From CAZNPW01 sp964575185 (lineage in GTDB: Bacteria; Pseudomonadota; Alphaproteobacteria; Rhodobacterales; Rhodobacteraceae), in NCBI GenBank assembly GCA_964575185.1, contig CAZNPW010000003.1, positions 46,365 through 110,364 of the forward strand: 64,000 nt of DNA, written 5' to 3'. The notes under the pieces are model-generated. The model was not told the origin of the DNA. It did no database searches and was given only the letters and a program-made list of their open reading frames with translations. A program made the position numbers and the translations under genes. This document shows, piece by piece, positions 38,803 through 49,433 of the stretch. The first letter of the stretch is position 1, and the number at the start of each line of letters is the position of its first letter.

Positions 38803-39999
38803 ATGAAGGTCGGCTACCTCGTCAACACCTACCCGCGCCCGTCGCACAGCTTCATCCGGCGCGAGATCCAGGCGCTGGAGCGGCAGGGCTGGACCGTTCA
38901 CCGCATGGCGATGCGGTCGGACCGCGCCGCGCTCGTCGACCCCGCCGACATCGCCGAGGATGCGCGGACCGAACACGTGCTGGACGCAGGCCCGATCCGC
39001 GTCGCGGGCTCGGCGGCGGGCTGGATGGCGCGACGCCCGCTGCGCGCGCTGGGGGCGCTGCGGCTGGCGCTCGCCTGCGGCGGGCGGGCGAACGCGCGGG
39101 CGCGGCACCTCGTCTACTGGATCGAAGCCGCGCATGTCGCCCGGCGCGCGCGCGACCTGCGCCTGCCGCACCTGCACGCGCATTTCGCCACCAACTCCGC
39201 CACCGTCGCGATGCTGGCGCAGGCGATGGGCGGGCCGTCGTTCAGCTTCACCGCCCACGGGCCGGAAGAGTTCGACGCCCCCGCAGCGCTGTCCCTGCCG
39301 GAAAAAACCGCCCGCGCGGCCTTCGCCGTGGGCATCTCGAGCTTCGGCCGCAGCCAGCTCTGCCGCTGGGCCGACCCCGCCGACTGGGACCGCCTGCACG
39401 TCGTGCCCTGCGGGATCGAGCCCTGGCGCTTCGCCGACCCCGCCCCGCTGCCCGGCGGCGGGCCGCATCTGGTGGCGGTCGGCCGGCTCGCGCCGCAGAA
39501 GGGCCTGGCGCTCCTGGTCGAGGCGCTGGCGCTGGCCGCCCCCGACCTGCCGGGCCTGCGGCTGGTCATCCTGGGCGACGGGCCGCTCGGCACCGTCCTC
39601 AGGGCGCAGGTCGCCCGCGCGGGCCTGTCCGACCGCATCACCTTCGCGGGCTGGCAGGACGAGGCCGGGGTGCGCGCGGCGCTGGCCGCGGCGCAGGCGC
39701 TGGTCCTGCCCTCCTCCGCCGAGGGCCTGCCGGTCGTGGCGATGGAGGCGATGGCGGCGGGCCGCCCGGTGATCGGGACATGGATTGCCGGGGTGCCGGA
39801 GCTTGTGACGCCCGACACGGGCTGGCTCGTCCCCGCGGGGGACCCCGACGCGCTCGCCGCGGCGATCCGCGCGATGGCGGCGGCCCCGGACCTGCCCGCC
39901 ATGGGCCAGGCGGCCCGCGCCCGCGTCCTCGCCCGCCACGACATCGACCGCGCCGCCGCGCGGCTTGCGCTCCTCTTCGCGGGAAAGGGGCGGGCATGA
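38803..39999 (+). CDS. family 4 glycosyltransferase
   Basis: The 398-residue GT-B protein starts MKVGYLVNTYPRPSHSFIRR. The donor site shows LVAVGRLAPQKGLALLVEAL, RLVILGDGPLGTVLRAQVAR and the E-x7-E-like SSAEGLPVVAMEAMAAGRPV. It transfers a nucleotide-activated sugar in polysaccharide synthesis. It overlaps the next gene by ATGA. Confidence 0.88.
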   Translation: MKVGYLVNTYPRPSHSFIRREIQALERQGWTVHRMAMRSDRAALVDPADIAEDARTEHVLDAGPIRVAGSAAGWMARRPLRALGALRLALACGGRANARARHLVYWIEAAHVARRARDLRLPHLHAHFATNSATVAMLAQAMGGPSFSFTAHGPEEFDAPAALSLPEKTARAAFAVGISSFGRSQLCRWADPADWDRLHVVPCGIEPWRFADPAPLPGGGPHLVAVGRLAPQKGLALLVEALALAAPDLPGLRLVILGDGPLGTVLRAQVARAGLSDRITFAGWQDEAGVRAALAAAQALVLPSSAEGLPVVAMEAMAAGRPVIGTWIAGVPELVTPDTGWLVPAGDPDALAAAIRAMAAAPDLPAMGQAARARVLARHDIDRAAARLALLFAGKGRA

Positions 40000-40766
40000 G
40001 GATCGCGGTCGCCTGCGCCAGCCACGACCCGGCAATCCTGGCGGCCAACCTCGCGCGCTCGCCCCTGCTCGCGACCGTCCCGCTGCATGTCGAAACCGCC
40101 GCGCCCTCCGCCGCCGTCGCCTGCAACCGCGCCATCGCGGCGACCGACGCCGAGGTGGTCGTCTTCGCCCACCACGACGTCTACCTGCCCCGCGGCTGGG
40201 ACCGCCTGCTCGCCGCCCGCATCGCCGAAGTCGCGGCGGTGGACCCCGGCTGGGCGCTGATCGGCGCCTTCGGGGTCGGGCTGGACGGGGCGCACTGGGG
40301 GCCGGTCTGGTCATCCTCGCTCGGCCGGATCGTGGGCGCGGTGCCGCTCGCGCCCGTGCCGGTGCAGGCCTTCGACGAGATGCTGATCGTCTGGCACCGC
40401 GCCGCCGCCCCCGCCTTCGACGCGGCGCTGCCGGGCTGGCACATGTACGGCACCGACATCGTCCAGGCCGCCCGCGCGGCGGGCCGCAGCGCCTGGGCGG
40501 TGGGCCTGCCCTGCATCCACAACGACCGCTTCCACGCAGCGCTCGGCCCGGAGTTCGACGCGGCCTACCGCTTCATGCAGGCCAAGTGGCGCGCCGCCCT
40601 GCCGCTCCGCACCCCCATCGTCAAGATCAGCCGCTCCGGCCTGCACCTCTGGCGCGACCGCTGGCGCAACCGCCGCAGCCTCGGCCACCGCGCGGCCATG
40701 GCCGCGGGCACCGACCACGCGCCCGAGAGCCTCGCCGCCCGCTGCGGCTGGTCCGAGGTGGGCTGA
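39996..40766 (+). CDS. glycosyltransferase-like protein of the polysaccharide cluster
   Basis: The 256-residue protein starts MRIAVACASHDPAILAANLA. It resembles a compact GT-A glycosyltransferase: VACNRAIAATDAEVVVFAHH then DVYLPRGWDRLL (acidic metal site) and MYGTDIVQAARAAGRSAWAV. It is coupled to the GT4 gene by a 4-bp overlap and ends the cluster. The exact sugar is unknown. Confidence 0.72.
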   Translation: MRIAVACASHDPAILAANLARSPLLATVPLHVETAAPSAAVACNRAIAATDAEVVVFAHHDVYLPRGWDRLLAARIAEVAAVDPGWALIGAFGVGLDGAHWGPVWSSSLGRIVGAVPLAPVPVQAFDEMLIVWHRAAAPAFDAALPGWHMYGTDIVQAARAAGRSAWAVGLPCIHNDRFHAALGPEFDAAYRFMQAKWRAALPLRTPIVKISRSGLHLWRDRWRNRRSLGHRAAMAAGTDHAPESLAARCGWSEVG

Positions 40767-40770
40767 TGCC

Positions 40771-40870
40771 CCTCTTCCCGGACCCAAATACTCCCGCCGG
40801 AGGCACGCGGGAGGCGGGACCTGCGCAGCCAGGCCCGCGACATGAAGCAGCGCGCCGCAGGCGCTCGATT
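40771..40870. repeat. dispersed intergenic repeat, copy A
   Basis: About 100 bp here match 44228-44325 with few differences, including CCGCCGGAGGCA, GCGGGACCTGCGCAGCCAGG and CGCCGCAGGCGCTCGATT. It follows a gene end and precedes a convergent gene, the usual place for such elements in Rhodobacteraceae genomes. Confidence 0.6.
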
Positions 40871-40887
40871 CAGCAGCCTCCCGGCGC

Positions 40888-41679
40888 TCACACCGCCAGG
40901 TCGAAGCTCGCGAAGACCGGCACGTGGTCGGACGGCTGCTCCCACCCCCGCGCGTCGCGCAGGATGCGGCTGCCGTGCGCGGCCCCGGCGATGTCGGGGG
41001 TGGCCCAGATGTGGTCGAGCCGACGGCCCCTGTCCGCCGCGTTCCAGTCCGCCGCGCGATAGCTCCACCAGGAGTAAAGCCGCCCCGAGGGGATATGCGC
41101 GCGCGTCACGTCGACCCAGCTCCCCGCCTCCTGCGCGTCTGTGAGGTGCGCGACCTCGACCGGCGTGTGGCTGACGATCTTCAGAAGCGCCCTGTGGTCC
41201 CAGACGTCATCCTCGCGCGGGGCGATGTTCAGGTCGCCCGCCAGGATCGACGCCCGCGGCCGCTCGGCCCGGAAGGCATCGCGCAGGTGCGTCAGGAAAT
41301 CGAGCTTCTGGCCGAACTTCGCGTTCACCGTCCGGTCGGGCACGTCACCCCCCGCGGGGACATAGCAGTTGTGGATCGTGACCCCGTTCTCCAGCCGCGC
41401 CGCGACGTGGCGCGCATGGCCAAGGCCCGCGTAGTCGACGCTGCCCGCATCGGCAAGCGCCAGCCGCGACAGGATCGCCACGCCGTTGTAGCCCCGCTGC
41501 CCCCGCGCCACCATGAAGCGGTAGCCCAGCGCCGCGAAGAGGTCCGCCGGGATCAGCTCCACCGGGCTCTTGCATTCCTGCAGGCACAGGATGTCGGGCG
41601 CGTCCTGCCGCAGCAGGCGCTCCACCAGCGCGGCCCGCAGGCGGACGGAGTTGATGTTCCAGGTGGCCAGCGTGAACAT
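40888..41679 (-). CDS. xthA: exodeoxyribonuclease III
   Basis: The 263-residue EEP-fold nuclease starts MFTLATWNINSVRLRAALVE. It has DILCLQECKSPVELIPADLF with the metal-binding Glu, NCYVPAGGDVPDRTVNAKFG, ILAGDLNIAPREDDVWDH and a C-terminal RRLDHIWATPDI and PSDHVPVFASF. It acts as AP endonuclease and 3' exonuclease in base excision repair. Confidence 0.93.
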   Translation of the reverse strand: MFTLATWNINSVRLRAALVERLLRQDAPDILCLQECKSPVELIPADLFAALGYRFMVARGQRGYNGVAILSRLALADAGSVDYAGLGHARHVAARLENGVTIHNCYVPAGGDVPDRTVNAKFGQKLDFLTHLRDAFRAERPRASILAGDLNIAPREDDVWDHRALLKIVSHTPVEVAHLTDAQEAGSWVDVTRAHIPSGRLYSWWSYRAADWNAADRGRRLDHIWATPDIAGAAHGSRILRDARGWEQPSDHVPVFASFDLAV

Positions 41680-41716
41680 GCCGCCTCGCTAGCCACCCCG
41701 CCCGATCAGCGCAAGC

Positions 41717-42034
41717 TCAGTTCAGCGTGAAGCCTTCGGTCGCGCAGATGTCCGTCTCGCCGTCGACCTCCGACCCGTCGTCGAACACGGCGCGGACCGA
41801 ATAGACGCACTCCGCCGACCCGTCCGCGATCGTCAGCTCCCCGGTCTCGCCGGTGGCGAGCGTCTGCCCCTGCATCAGGTCGTCGCCCCAGGTGTCGCTG
41901 TTGGCGGGGCTGGTGTAGAGTTCCACCAGGGTGGCCGCGTTGTTGTTGATGACCGTCAGCACCCGTTCCTGCGCGGCGGCAGCGCCGGCGGACAGAAGCA
42001 TGACGGCGGCGATGGTCGGCGGAAGTCGGGTCAT
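41717..42034 (-). CDS. small exported protein of a Rhodobacterales-type family
   Basis: The 105-residue protein starts MTRLPPTIAAVMLLSAGAAA with signal-peptide cleavage after AAA-Q. The mature beta-rich part (VINNNAATLVELYTSPANSD; CVYSVRAVFDDGSEVDG; ICATEGFTLN) has two Cys that may form a disulfide. Similar small exported proteins are common in this order, and some are mislabelled argininosuccinate lyase. The function is unknown. Confidence 0.6.
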   Translation of the reverse strand: MTRLPPTIAAVMLLSAGAAAAQERVLTVINNNAATLVELYTSPANSDTWGDDLMQGQTLATGETGELTIADGSAECVYSVRAVFDDGSEVDGETDICATEGFTLN

Positions 42035-42164
42035 CGAAAAACTCCATCTCGTGCGCCACACAGAGGCGACCTTCGCGTCAGATAGGCAATAGCAGCCCGC
42101 ACGGAAGCCCGCGGCGCGGGGAAAATCCGGCGCGATGCAGCCGCGACACGGGCGGTTCAGACGG

Positions 42165-42192
42165 AAAAAAGGCCGGGCAAGGATGCCCGGCC
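42165..42192 (-). terminator. intrinsic terminator downstream of the CenR-like gene
   Basis: On the minus strand GGCCGGGCA and TGCCCGGCC (arms of 9 bp, 4-nt loop, 42192-42171) are followed directly by six T (42170-42165). It ends leftward transcription and lies about 140 bp past the regulator stop, leaving a long 3' UTR or a separate small RNA. Confidence 0.75.
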
Positions 42193-42332
42193 AGGTCCAA
42201 CAGGGAGGATGCCGCAACATGACCCCGTTGCGGCCAGGGGATACCATCGAACGCCGTCACCCTTCACAGGTTCCACACTGTTCCCGAATAGTAAACGAAT
42301 CAGGCAACAATAGGGCGTCCGAAGCAGAATCT

Positions 42333-43019
42333 TCACGCCACCAGCCGATAGCCCCCGCTCTCGGTCACCAGAAGCCGCGCGTTCGACGGATCCGGCTCGA
42401 TCTTCTGCCGCAGCCGGTAGATGTGGGTTTCCAGCGTGTGCGTCGTGACCCCGGCATTGTAGCCCCAGACCTCGTGCAGCAGCACGTCGCGCGCCACCAC
42501 CCCGGCCTGTGCACGATACAGGAACTTCAGGATGTTCGTCTCCTTCTCGGTCAGCCGGATCTTCCGCTCGCGGTCGTCCAGCAGCATCTTCTGCGCCGGC
42601 CGGAAGGTATAGGGGCCCAGCTGGAAGATCGCGTCCTCGGACTGTTCGTGCTGGCGCAGCTGCGCCCGGATGCGCGCCAGCAGGACCGGAAACTTGAACG
42701 GCTTCGTCACATAGTCGTTCGCGCCCGAATCGAGCCCCAGGATCGTGTCGCTGTCGCTGTCGTGGCCGGTCAGCATCATCACCGGGCACTTAACGCCGGC
42801 CTTGCGCATCCGCTTGCACAGTTCGCGCCCGTCGGTGTCGGGCAGGCCGACGTCGAGGATGACCAGGTCATAAAGCCCGGCCTTGGCCTTCTCCATCCCC
42901 TCGGCCCCCGTCCCGGCCTCGAACACGTCGAAGTCCTCGGTCTGGACGAGCTGCTCGCTCAGCGCCTCGCGCAGGTCGTCGTCGTCGTCGACGAGCAGGA
43001 TCTTCCGCAACTGGGCCAT
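42333..43019 (-). CDS. cenR: OmpR-family response regulator, CenR-like
   Basis: The 228-residue protein starts MAQLRKILLVDDDDDLREAL. The receiver has the phospho-Asp in DLVILDVGLPDTDG and the Lys in GANDYVTKPFKFPVLLARIR. The C-terminal winged helix shows LTEKETNILKFLYRAQAGVV and TTHTLETHIYRLRQKI. The opening and linker match the essential orphan regulator CenR of Rhodobacterales, which controls envelope genes. No kinase gene is adjacent. The symbol is by similarity. Confidence 0.8.
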   Translation of the reverse strand: MAQLRKILLVDDDDDLREALSEQLVQTEDFDVFEAGTGAEGMEKAKAGLYDLVILDVGLPDTDGRELCKRMRKAGVKCPVMMLTGHDSDSDTILGLDSGANDYVTKPFKFPVLLARIRAQLRQHEQSEDAIFQLGPYTFRPAQKMLLDDRERKIRLTEKETNILKFLYRAQAGVVARDVLLHEVWGYNAGVTTHTLETHIYRLRQKIEPDPSNARLLVTESGGYRLVA

Positions 43020-43155
43020 CGTGCACCTCACGCCTTTCGCGGCAGATCGTGAACGCCCCGCGCGGCCACAAGATTTGCGACATGGCGGTCACGCGGACGT
43101 GTCGCGCCGGGGCGGATTGTTTCAATTTCCTGGGAATGCGCCTAAGCCGAGGCGC

Positions 43156-44220
43156 ATGACCCTCCTGCCCACGACGCCCGAGCTCCTGGCCCGCGCCCGC
43201 GGCGACCTGCGCCTGGGCCTCCCGGTGGTGCTGGCCGACGGACCCGCGCGGGCGCTGGTCATCGCGGTCGAGGTGATGACCGAGGCGCGGCTCGCCGCGC
43301 TGCGGGCGGCGGGGACGCCGGTGCTCGCCCTGACCGCCTGGCGGGCGCGGACGCTGCGCGCGCGGGTCTACGACGGCGACATCGCCCGCATCGCGGTGCC
43401 GCCGGGCGAAACCCTCGGCTGGCTGCGCGCGCTGGCCGACCCGGAGGGCGACCTGCGCCACCCGATGAAGGGCCCGCTCGCCACCCTGCGCGACGGCCGC
43501 GCCGATCTCGCGCGCGCGGCGGTGCGGCTGGCCAAGTCGGCGCACCTGCTGCCCGCCGCGCTGGTGGTCGAGGGTGTCGCCGACACCCCCGGCCTGACGG
43601 CGGTGCCTTTGGCCGCGGTGGCCGACGACCCGTCTTCCCTGCACCCCGTCATCGCCGCCCGCCTGCCGATGCAGGCCGCGGGCGCGGGCCGGGTCCACGT
43701 CTTCCGCCCCGCGGACGGCGGCGACGAGCACTATGCCATCGAGGTCGGCCGCCCCGACCGCACAGGCCCGGTGCTGGTGCGCCTGCATTCGGCCTGCTTC
43801 ACCGGCGACGTGCTCGGCAGCCTGAAGTGCGACTGCGGTCCGCAGCTGCACGCCGCCCTCGCCCGCATGGGCGCGGAGGGCGCGGGCATCCTTCTCTACC
43901 TCAACCAGGAGGGGCGCGGCATCGGGCTGGCCAACAAGATGCGCGCCTACGCCCTGCAGGACCAGGGCTTCGACACGGTCGAGGCCAACCATCGCCTCGG
44001 GTTCGAGGATGACGAACGCGACTTCCGCACCGGGGCGGCGCTCCTGCGGCAGATGGGCGTCGCGCAGGTGCGGCTGATGACGAACAACCCGCGCAAGATC
44101 GGCGTGATGGAAGGCTGCGGCATCGCCGTCACCGAACGCGTCCCCCTCCACGCGGGCGAGACGCCCGAGAACCGCGCCTACCTCGCCACAAAGATCGCGA
44201 AGTCCGGGCACCTCGCCTGA
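43156..44220 (+). CDS. ribA: GTP cyclohydrolase II with divergent N-terminal domain
   Basis: The 354-residue protein starts MTLLPTTPELLARARGDLRL. The C-terminal domain (residues about 175-350) has the zinc cysteines in HSACFTGDVLGSLKCDCGPQ, then YLNQEGRGIGLANKMRAYAL and LMTNNPRKIGVMEGCGI. The N-terminal part resembles a degenerate DHBP-synthase (RibB) domain without its acidic active site. It opens GTP for riboflavin synthesis. Confidence 0.88.
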   Translation: MTLLPTTPELLARARGDLRLGLPVVLADGPARALVIAVEVMTEARLAALRAAGTPVLALTAWRARTLRARVYDGDIARIAVPPGETLGWLRALADPEGDLRHPMKGPLATLRDGRADLARAAVRLAKSAHLLPAALVVEGVADTPGLTAVPLAAVADDPSSLHPVIAARLPMQAAGAGRVHVFRPADGGDEHYAIEVGRPDRTGPVLVRLHSACFTGDVLGSLKCDCGPQLHAALARMGAEGAGILLYLNQEGRGIGLANKMRAYALQDQGFDTVEANHRLGFEDDERDFRTGAALLRQMGVAQVRLMTNNPRKIGVMEGCGIAVTERVPLHAGETPENRAYLATKIAKSGHLA

Positions 44221-44227
44221 CGCCCCG

Positions 44228-44325
44228 CCCTCATCTTCCGCCAAATATCCCCGCCGGAGGCAGCGCGGAGCGGGACCTGCGCAGCCAGGCCGCGACAGGA
44301 AGGCTTGCGCCGCAGGCGCTCGATT
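44228..44325. repeat. dispersed intergenic repeat, copy B
   Basis: About 98 bp closely match copy A at 40771-40870. It begins with CCAAATATCCCCGCCGGAGG and ends CGCCGCAGGCGCTCGATT. It lies between ribA and the YkuD gene. Confidence 0.6.
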
Positions 44326-44375
44326 GGCAAACCGCCCCGCTTGCCCGGAGGCCCGGGCTGGGGCACACCCGCGCC

Positions 44376-44873
44376 ATGACCCGCGATGATCTCGTCGTCA
44401 CGCCCATGGGGCTGCGCTTCCGGGGCCGGACCTTCCCCTGCACCGTCGGGCGCGGCGGCGTGACGCGCGACAAACGCGAAGGCGACGGCGCGACCCCCGC
44501 GGGCACCCACCGGCTGGTCGGGATGCTCTACCGCCCCGACCGCATGGCGCGGCCCGCGCCCTGGGCCGTGCCGATCCGGCCCCGCGACGGCTGGTCCGAC
44601 GACCCGCGCGACGAAGACTACAACCTGATGGTCCGCCGCCCGCACCCCTTCTCGCACGAACGGCTGATGCGCGCCGACCCGATGTACGACCTGATCCTGC
44701 TGACCGGCTGGAACTGGCCCCGCGCGGTGCGCGGCGCGGGGTCGGCGATCTTCGTCCATGCCTGGCGCAGGCCCGCCCACCCGACGGCGGGCTGCGTTGC
44801 GCTCGACCCGCGCGACCTCGCCTGGATCGCACCGCGCATCCGCCACCGCAGCCGCCTGATCGTGGCCGGCTGA
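44376..44873 (+). CDS. YkuD-type L,D-transpeptidase domain protein without a signal peptide
   Basis: The 165-residue protein starts MTRDDLVVTPMGLRFRGRTF and has only the catalytic domain: GVTRDKREGDGATPAGTHRL and IFVHAWRRPAHPTAGCVALD with the catalytic Cys and His (T-A-G-C instead of S-H/T-G-C). Enzymes of this fold cross-link peptidoglycan or attach lipoproteins. No export signal is visible, so either the start is wrong or it acts in the cytoplasm. Confidence 0.78.
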   Translation: MTRDDLVVTPMGLRFRGRTFPCTVGRGGVTRDKREGDGATPAGTHRLVGMLYRPDRMARPAPWAVPIRPRDGWSDDPRDEDYNLMVRRPHPFSHERLMRADPMYDLILLTGWNWPRAVRGAGSAIFVHAWRRPAHPTAGCVALDPRDLAWIAPRIRHRSRLIVAG

Positions 44874-44931
44874 CCCCTTCCCAAAGCGGTTTGGCCCCCG
44901 TAACCTCCCCGCGCACGAGGGGAGAGTGTCC

Positions 44932-46806
<1,875 letters not shown>

Positions 46807-46809
46807 CCG

Positions 46810-47403
46810 TCAGACGAACACGATCTCGACCGCCTGCAGCGTCGCGCGGCTGGTATTCTCCAGCAGCAGCGTGTTGCCGCCGCCGAAGTCGATCAGCAGG
46901 CTGTCGCCCCCGTCGACCGTGCGGGCGACCGCCAGCAGTTCGGCCCGGGTATCGACGGCGCTGTTCACGCCGATCCGCAGGATGTCGTCCTGGCCCAGGA
47001 TGTCGATCGCGTCGCGGCCGGCGGTGAAGACGAAGGTATCCGCCCCCGCCCCGCCCGTCATCTCGTCGTTGCCCGCGCCACCCGACAGCCAGTCGTTGCC
47101 CGCACCGCCATAGACCTGGTCCGCGCCCTGGCCGCCGAACACGGCGTCATTTCCGCGGCCGCCCTCAAGGTCGTCGTTGCCGCCTTCGCCGAGGATGCGG
47201 TCGTTGCCGTCGCCGCCATAGATCTCGTCGTTGCCGCCCCGGCCCGACAGCAGGTCGTTCCCCCCGAAGCCGTAGATCTGGTCGGCTGCGGCCCCGCCCG
47301 TCAGGGTATCGGGGCCGCCGGTGCCAGTGATCTCGCGCAGCGAGATGACGTCGAACGCGGCGGCGTCGACTAGGATCGAGGGTTTGGGGGCAAGGGCAGA
47401 CAT
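46810..47403 (-). CDS. short RTX (hemolysin-type calcium-binding) protein
   Basis: The 197-residue protein starts MSALAPKPSILVDAAAFDVI. Residues about 25-125 carry about nine GGxGxDxLx nonapeptides (GGNDLLSGRGGNDEIYGGDG and so on), which fold as a calcium-binding beta-roll. The C-terminal part (ADTFVFTAGRDAIDILGQDD; LLIDFGGGNTLLLEN) resembles the end of type I-secreted proteins. No T1SS genes are nearby. It is convergent with the amylosucrase gene, 3 nt away. Confidence 0.8.
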   Translation of the reverse strand: MSALAPKPSILVDAAAFDVISLREITGTGGPDTLTGGAAADQIYGFGGNDLLSGRGGNDEIYGGDGNDRILGEGGNDDLEGGRGNDAVFGGQGADQVYGGAGNDWLSGGAGNDEMTGGAGADTFVFTAGRDAIDILGQDDILRIGVNSAVDTRAELLAVARTVDGGDSLLIDFGGGNTLLLENTSRATLQAVEIVFV

Positions 47404-47573
47404 GCGGATGCTCCTTCGTTTCCGGTCCGGGCGATGTAGGGGGCGCGACATTGCGCCGCAACCCTGCCCCGCGGTCACGAAACCGTCAGCGGCGGGCACG
47501 CGCCGATCCGCCCTTCCCCTTCACCCGGCCCGCCGCCATATAGGCGGCAAATGCCAGCCTTTGGGGACACGCG

Positions 47574-48476
47574 ATGCTTGGATTGAACGACACCCCGGCC
47601 CCCGCCGCCGACCTCATCAAGGACGGGACCGAGGCCACCTTCATGAAGGACGTGATCGAGGCGAGCCGCGAGGTGCCCGTCATCGTCGACTTCTGGGCCA
47701 CCTGGTGCGGCCCCTGCAAGCAACTGACCCCGGCGCTCGAGGCCGCCGTGACCGGCGCGAAGGGCAAGGTCCGGCTGGTCAAGGTCGACGTCGACCGCAA
47801 CCAGCAGATCGCGGCGCAGCTGCGCATCCAGTCGATCCCCACCGTCTACGCCTTCTGGCAGGGGCAGCCGGTCGATGCCTTCCAGGGCGCTCTGCCTGCG
47901 TCCGAGGTGAAGAAGTTCGTCGACAAGCTCACGGGCCTCGCGGGCGACGGCGGCCTCGGCGCGGCGCTCGAGGCGGCGGACCAGATGCTCGCCGAAGGCG
48001 CCGCGGTGGACGCGGCCGAAACCTTCGCGGCGATCCTGGCGGAGGAGCCGGAGAACGCCGCGGCCTTCGGCGGCCTCGCCCGCGCGCATCTCGCGCTCGG
48101 CAACCTCGACCAGGCCGAGGCGCTTCTGAACAACGCGCCGGCCAAGATCGCCAGGGCCAAGGAGGTCGAGGCGGCGCGGGCGCAGCTCGAACTCGCGCGC
48201 CAGGCGGCCAGCGCCGGCCCCGTCGCCGACCTTCGCCGCGCGGTGGAGCGCAACCCCGACGACCTGCAGGCGCGCTTCGACCTGGGCGTCGCGCTGCACG
48301 CGCAAGGGGACGTGGAGGCGGCGGTGGACGAACTCCTCGACCTCTTCCGCCGCGACCGCGAATGGAACGGGGGTGCCGCCAAGGCGCAGCTCTTCACCAT
48401 CTTCGACGCGCTGAAGCCGCAGGACCCGATCGTGCTGAAGGGCCGCAGGCGGCTGTCCTCGATGATATTTGCCTGA
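47574..48476 (+). CDS. thioredoxin-TPR protein, CnoX/YbbN-like
   Basis: The 300-residue protein has an N-terminal thioredoxin fold with an intact WCGPC (VDFWATWCGPCKQLTPALEA) and QLRIQSIPTVYAFWQGQPVD. A C-terminal TPR-like region follows (GLARAHLALGNLDQAEALLN; LGVALHAQGDVEAAVDELLD). CnoX proteins are redox-regulated holdases that pass clients to GroEL. It precedes the Lon-N-domain gene by 26 nt, a pairing often seen in alphaproteobacteria. Confidence 0.87.
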   Translation: MLGLNDTPAPAADLIKDGTEATFMKDVIEASREVPVIVDFWATWCGPCKQLTPALEAAVTGAKGKVRLVKVDVDRNQQIAAQLRIQSIPTVYAFWQGQPVDAFQGALPASEVKKFVDKLTGLAGDGGLGAALEAADQMLAEGAAVDAAETFAAILAEEPENAAAFGGLARAHLALGNLDQAEALLNNAPAKIARAKEVEAARAQLELARQAASAGPVADLRRAVERNPDDLQARFDLGVALHAQGDVEAAVDELLDLFRRDREWNGGAAKAQLFTIFDALKPQDPIVLKGRRRLSSMIFA

Positions 48477-48502
48477 CCGGGGCCGCGCCCTAGGTGACGG
48501 TC

Positions 48503-49144
48503 ATGCCCCGCTTCGACCTGCCCGACACGATCCCCGTCTTCCCGCTGCCCGGCGCGCTGCTGCTGCCGCGCGCGCGGCTGCCGCTCCACCTGTTCGAGCC
48601 GCGCTACCTGCAGATGCTCGACGACTGCATGAAGACCAAGGCCCGGCTGATCGGCATGATCCAGCCGCGCGAGGTTCCGGGGTCCGAGGAGAAACGGCTG
48701 CACGCCATCGGCTGCGCCGGTCGGCTGACCGGGTTTTCCGAAACCGAGGACGGTCGCTACATGGTCACGCTGTCGGGCGTGTCGCGCTTCCGCGTGAAGG
48801 AGGAGGTGACGGGCTTCACCCCCTACCGCCGCTGCACCGTGGACTGGTCGCCCTTCGGCCGCGACCTCGGGCCGGAGGAGGCCGACAAGGCCTTCGACCG
48901 CGCGGCCTTCCTCGACGTGCTCGGCCGCTACTTCCAGGCCAACAACCTGTCGACCGACTGGTCGAGCCTGAAGGAGGCCGAGCCGGAGCTGCTGATCAAC
49001 TCGCTGTCGATGCTCTGCCCCTTCACGCCAGAGGACAAGCAGGCCCTGCTCGAGGCGCCGTCGCTGTCGACCCGCCGCGAGACGCTGGTGACGCTGATCG
49101 AGTTCGCCCTTCGCTCGGGCGAGGGCGAAGAGGTCATGCAGTGA
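48503..49144 (+). CDS. Lon N-terminal (LON substrate-binding) domain protein
   Basis: The 213-residue protein starts MPRFDLPDTIPVFPLPGALL and shows RLPLHLFEPRYLQMLDDCMK, GCAGRLTGFSETEDGRYMVT and a helical C-terminal part. It has the Lon N-domain but no ATPase or protease domain. It may bind unfolded proteins or be an adaptor. It overlaps the Trm112-like gene (GTGA). Confidence 0.87.
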   Translation: MPRFDLPDTIPVFPLPGALLLPRARLPLHLFEPRYLQMLDDCMKTKARLIGMIQPREVPGSEEKRLHAIGCAGRLTGFSETEDGRYMVTLSGVSRFRVKEEVTGFTPYRRCTVDWSPFGRDLGPEEADKAFDRAAFLDVLGRYFQANNLSTDWSSLKEAEPELLINSLSMLCPFTPEDKQALLEAPSLSTRRETLVTLIEFALRSGEGEEVMQ

Positions 49145-49320
49145 CGGGCACCGCCATCGACCGCCGCATGCTCGAGGCGCTGGTCTGCCCGCTGACGCAA
49201 GGACCGCTGGTCTGGGACGCCGAGCGCCAGGAGCTGGTGTCCAGGGCCGCGAAGCTCGCCTTCCCGGTCCGCGACGGCATCCCGATCATGCTGCCGGGAG
49301 AGGCGCGGGCGCTGGAGTGA
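49141..49320 (+). CDS. Trm112/YcaR family protein
   Basis: The 59-residue protein uses a GTG start overlapping the previous stop: VTGTAIDRRMLEALVCPLTQ, then GPLVWDAERQELVSRAAKLA, then FPVRDGIPIML. This is the Trm112p-like pattern with a single conserved Cys rather than a full zinc ribbon. In eukaryotes Trm112 activates methyltransferases; the bacterial role is not settled. Confidence 0.82.
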   Translation: MTGTAIDRRMLEALVCPLTQGPLVWDAERQELVSRAAKLAFPVRDGIPIMLPGEARALE

Positions 49321-49433
49321 AGCGCCCTTTGCCGACCGACGGCGGTCAGGCGCGGACCAGGAACACGTAGCGTTGCAGCGCGATGCACGCTTTGGATCGG
49401 CCGTCAACGCAGCGAGCCCCCCCGGGACCCTGG

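Noticed and set aside
42193..42332. Coding gene between the CenR-like gene and the terminator
   Set aside because: Only a frame that continues into the exported-protein gene from an unsupported upstream ATG is present; a UTR or small RNA is more likely.
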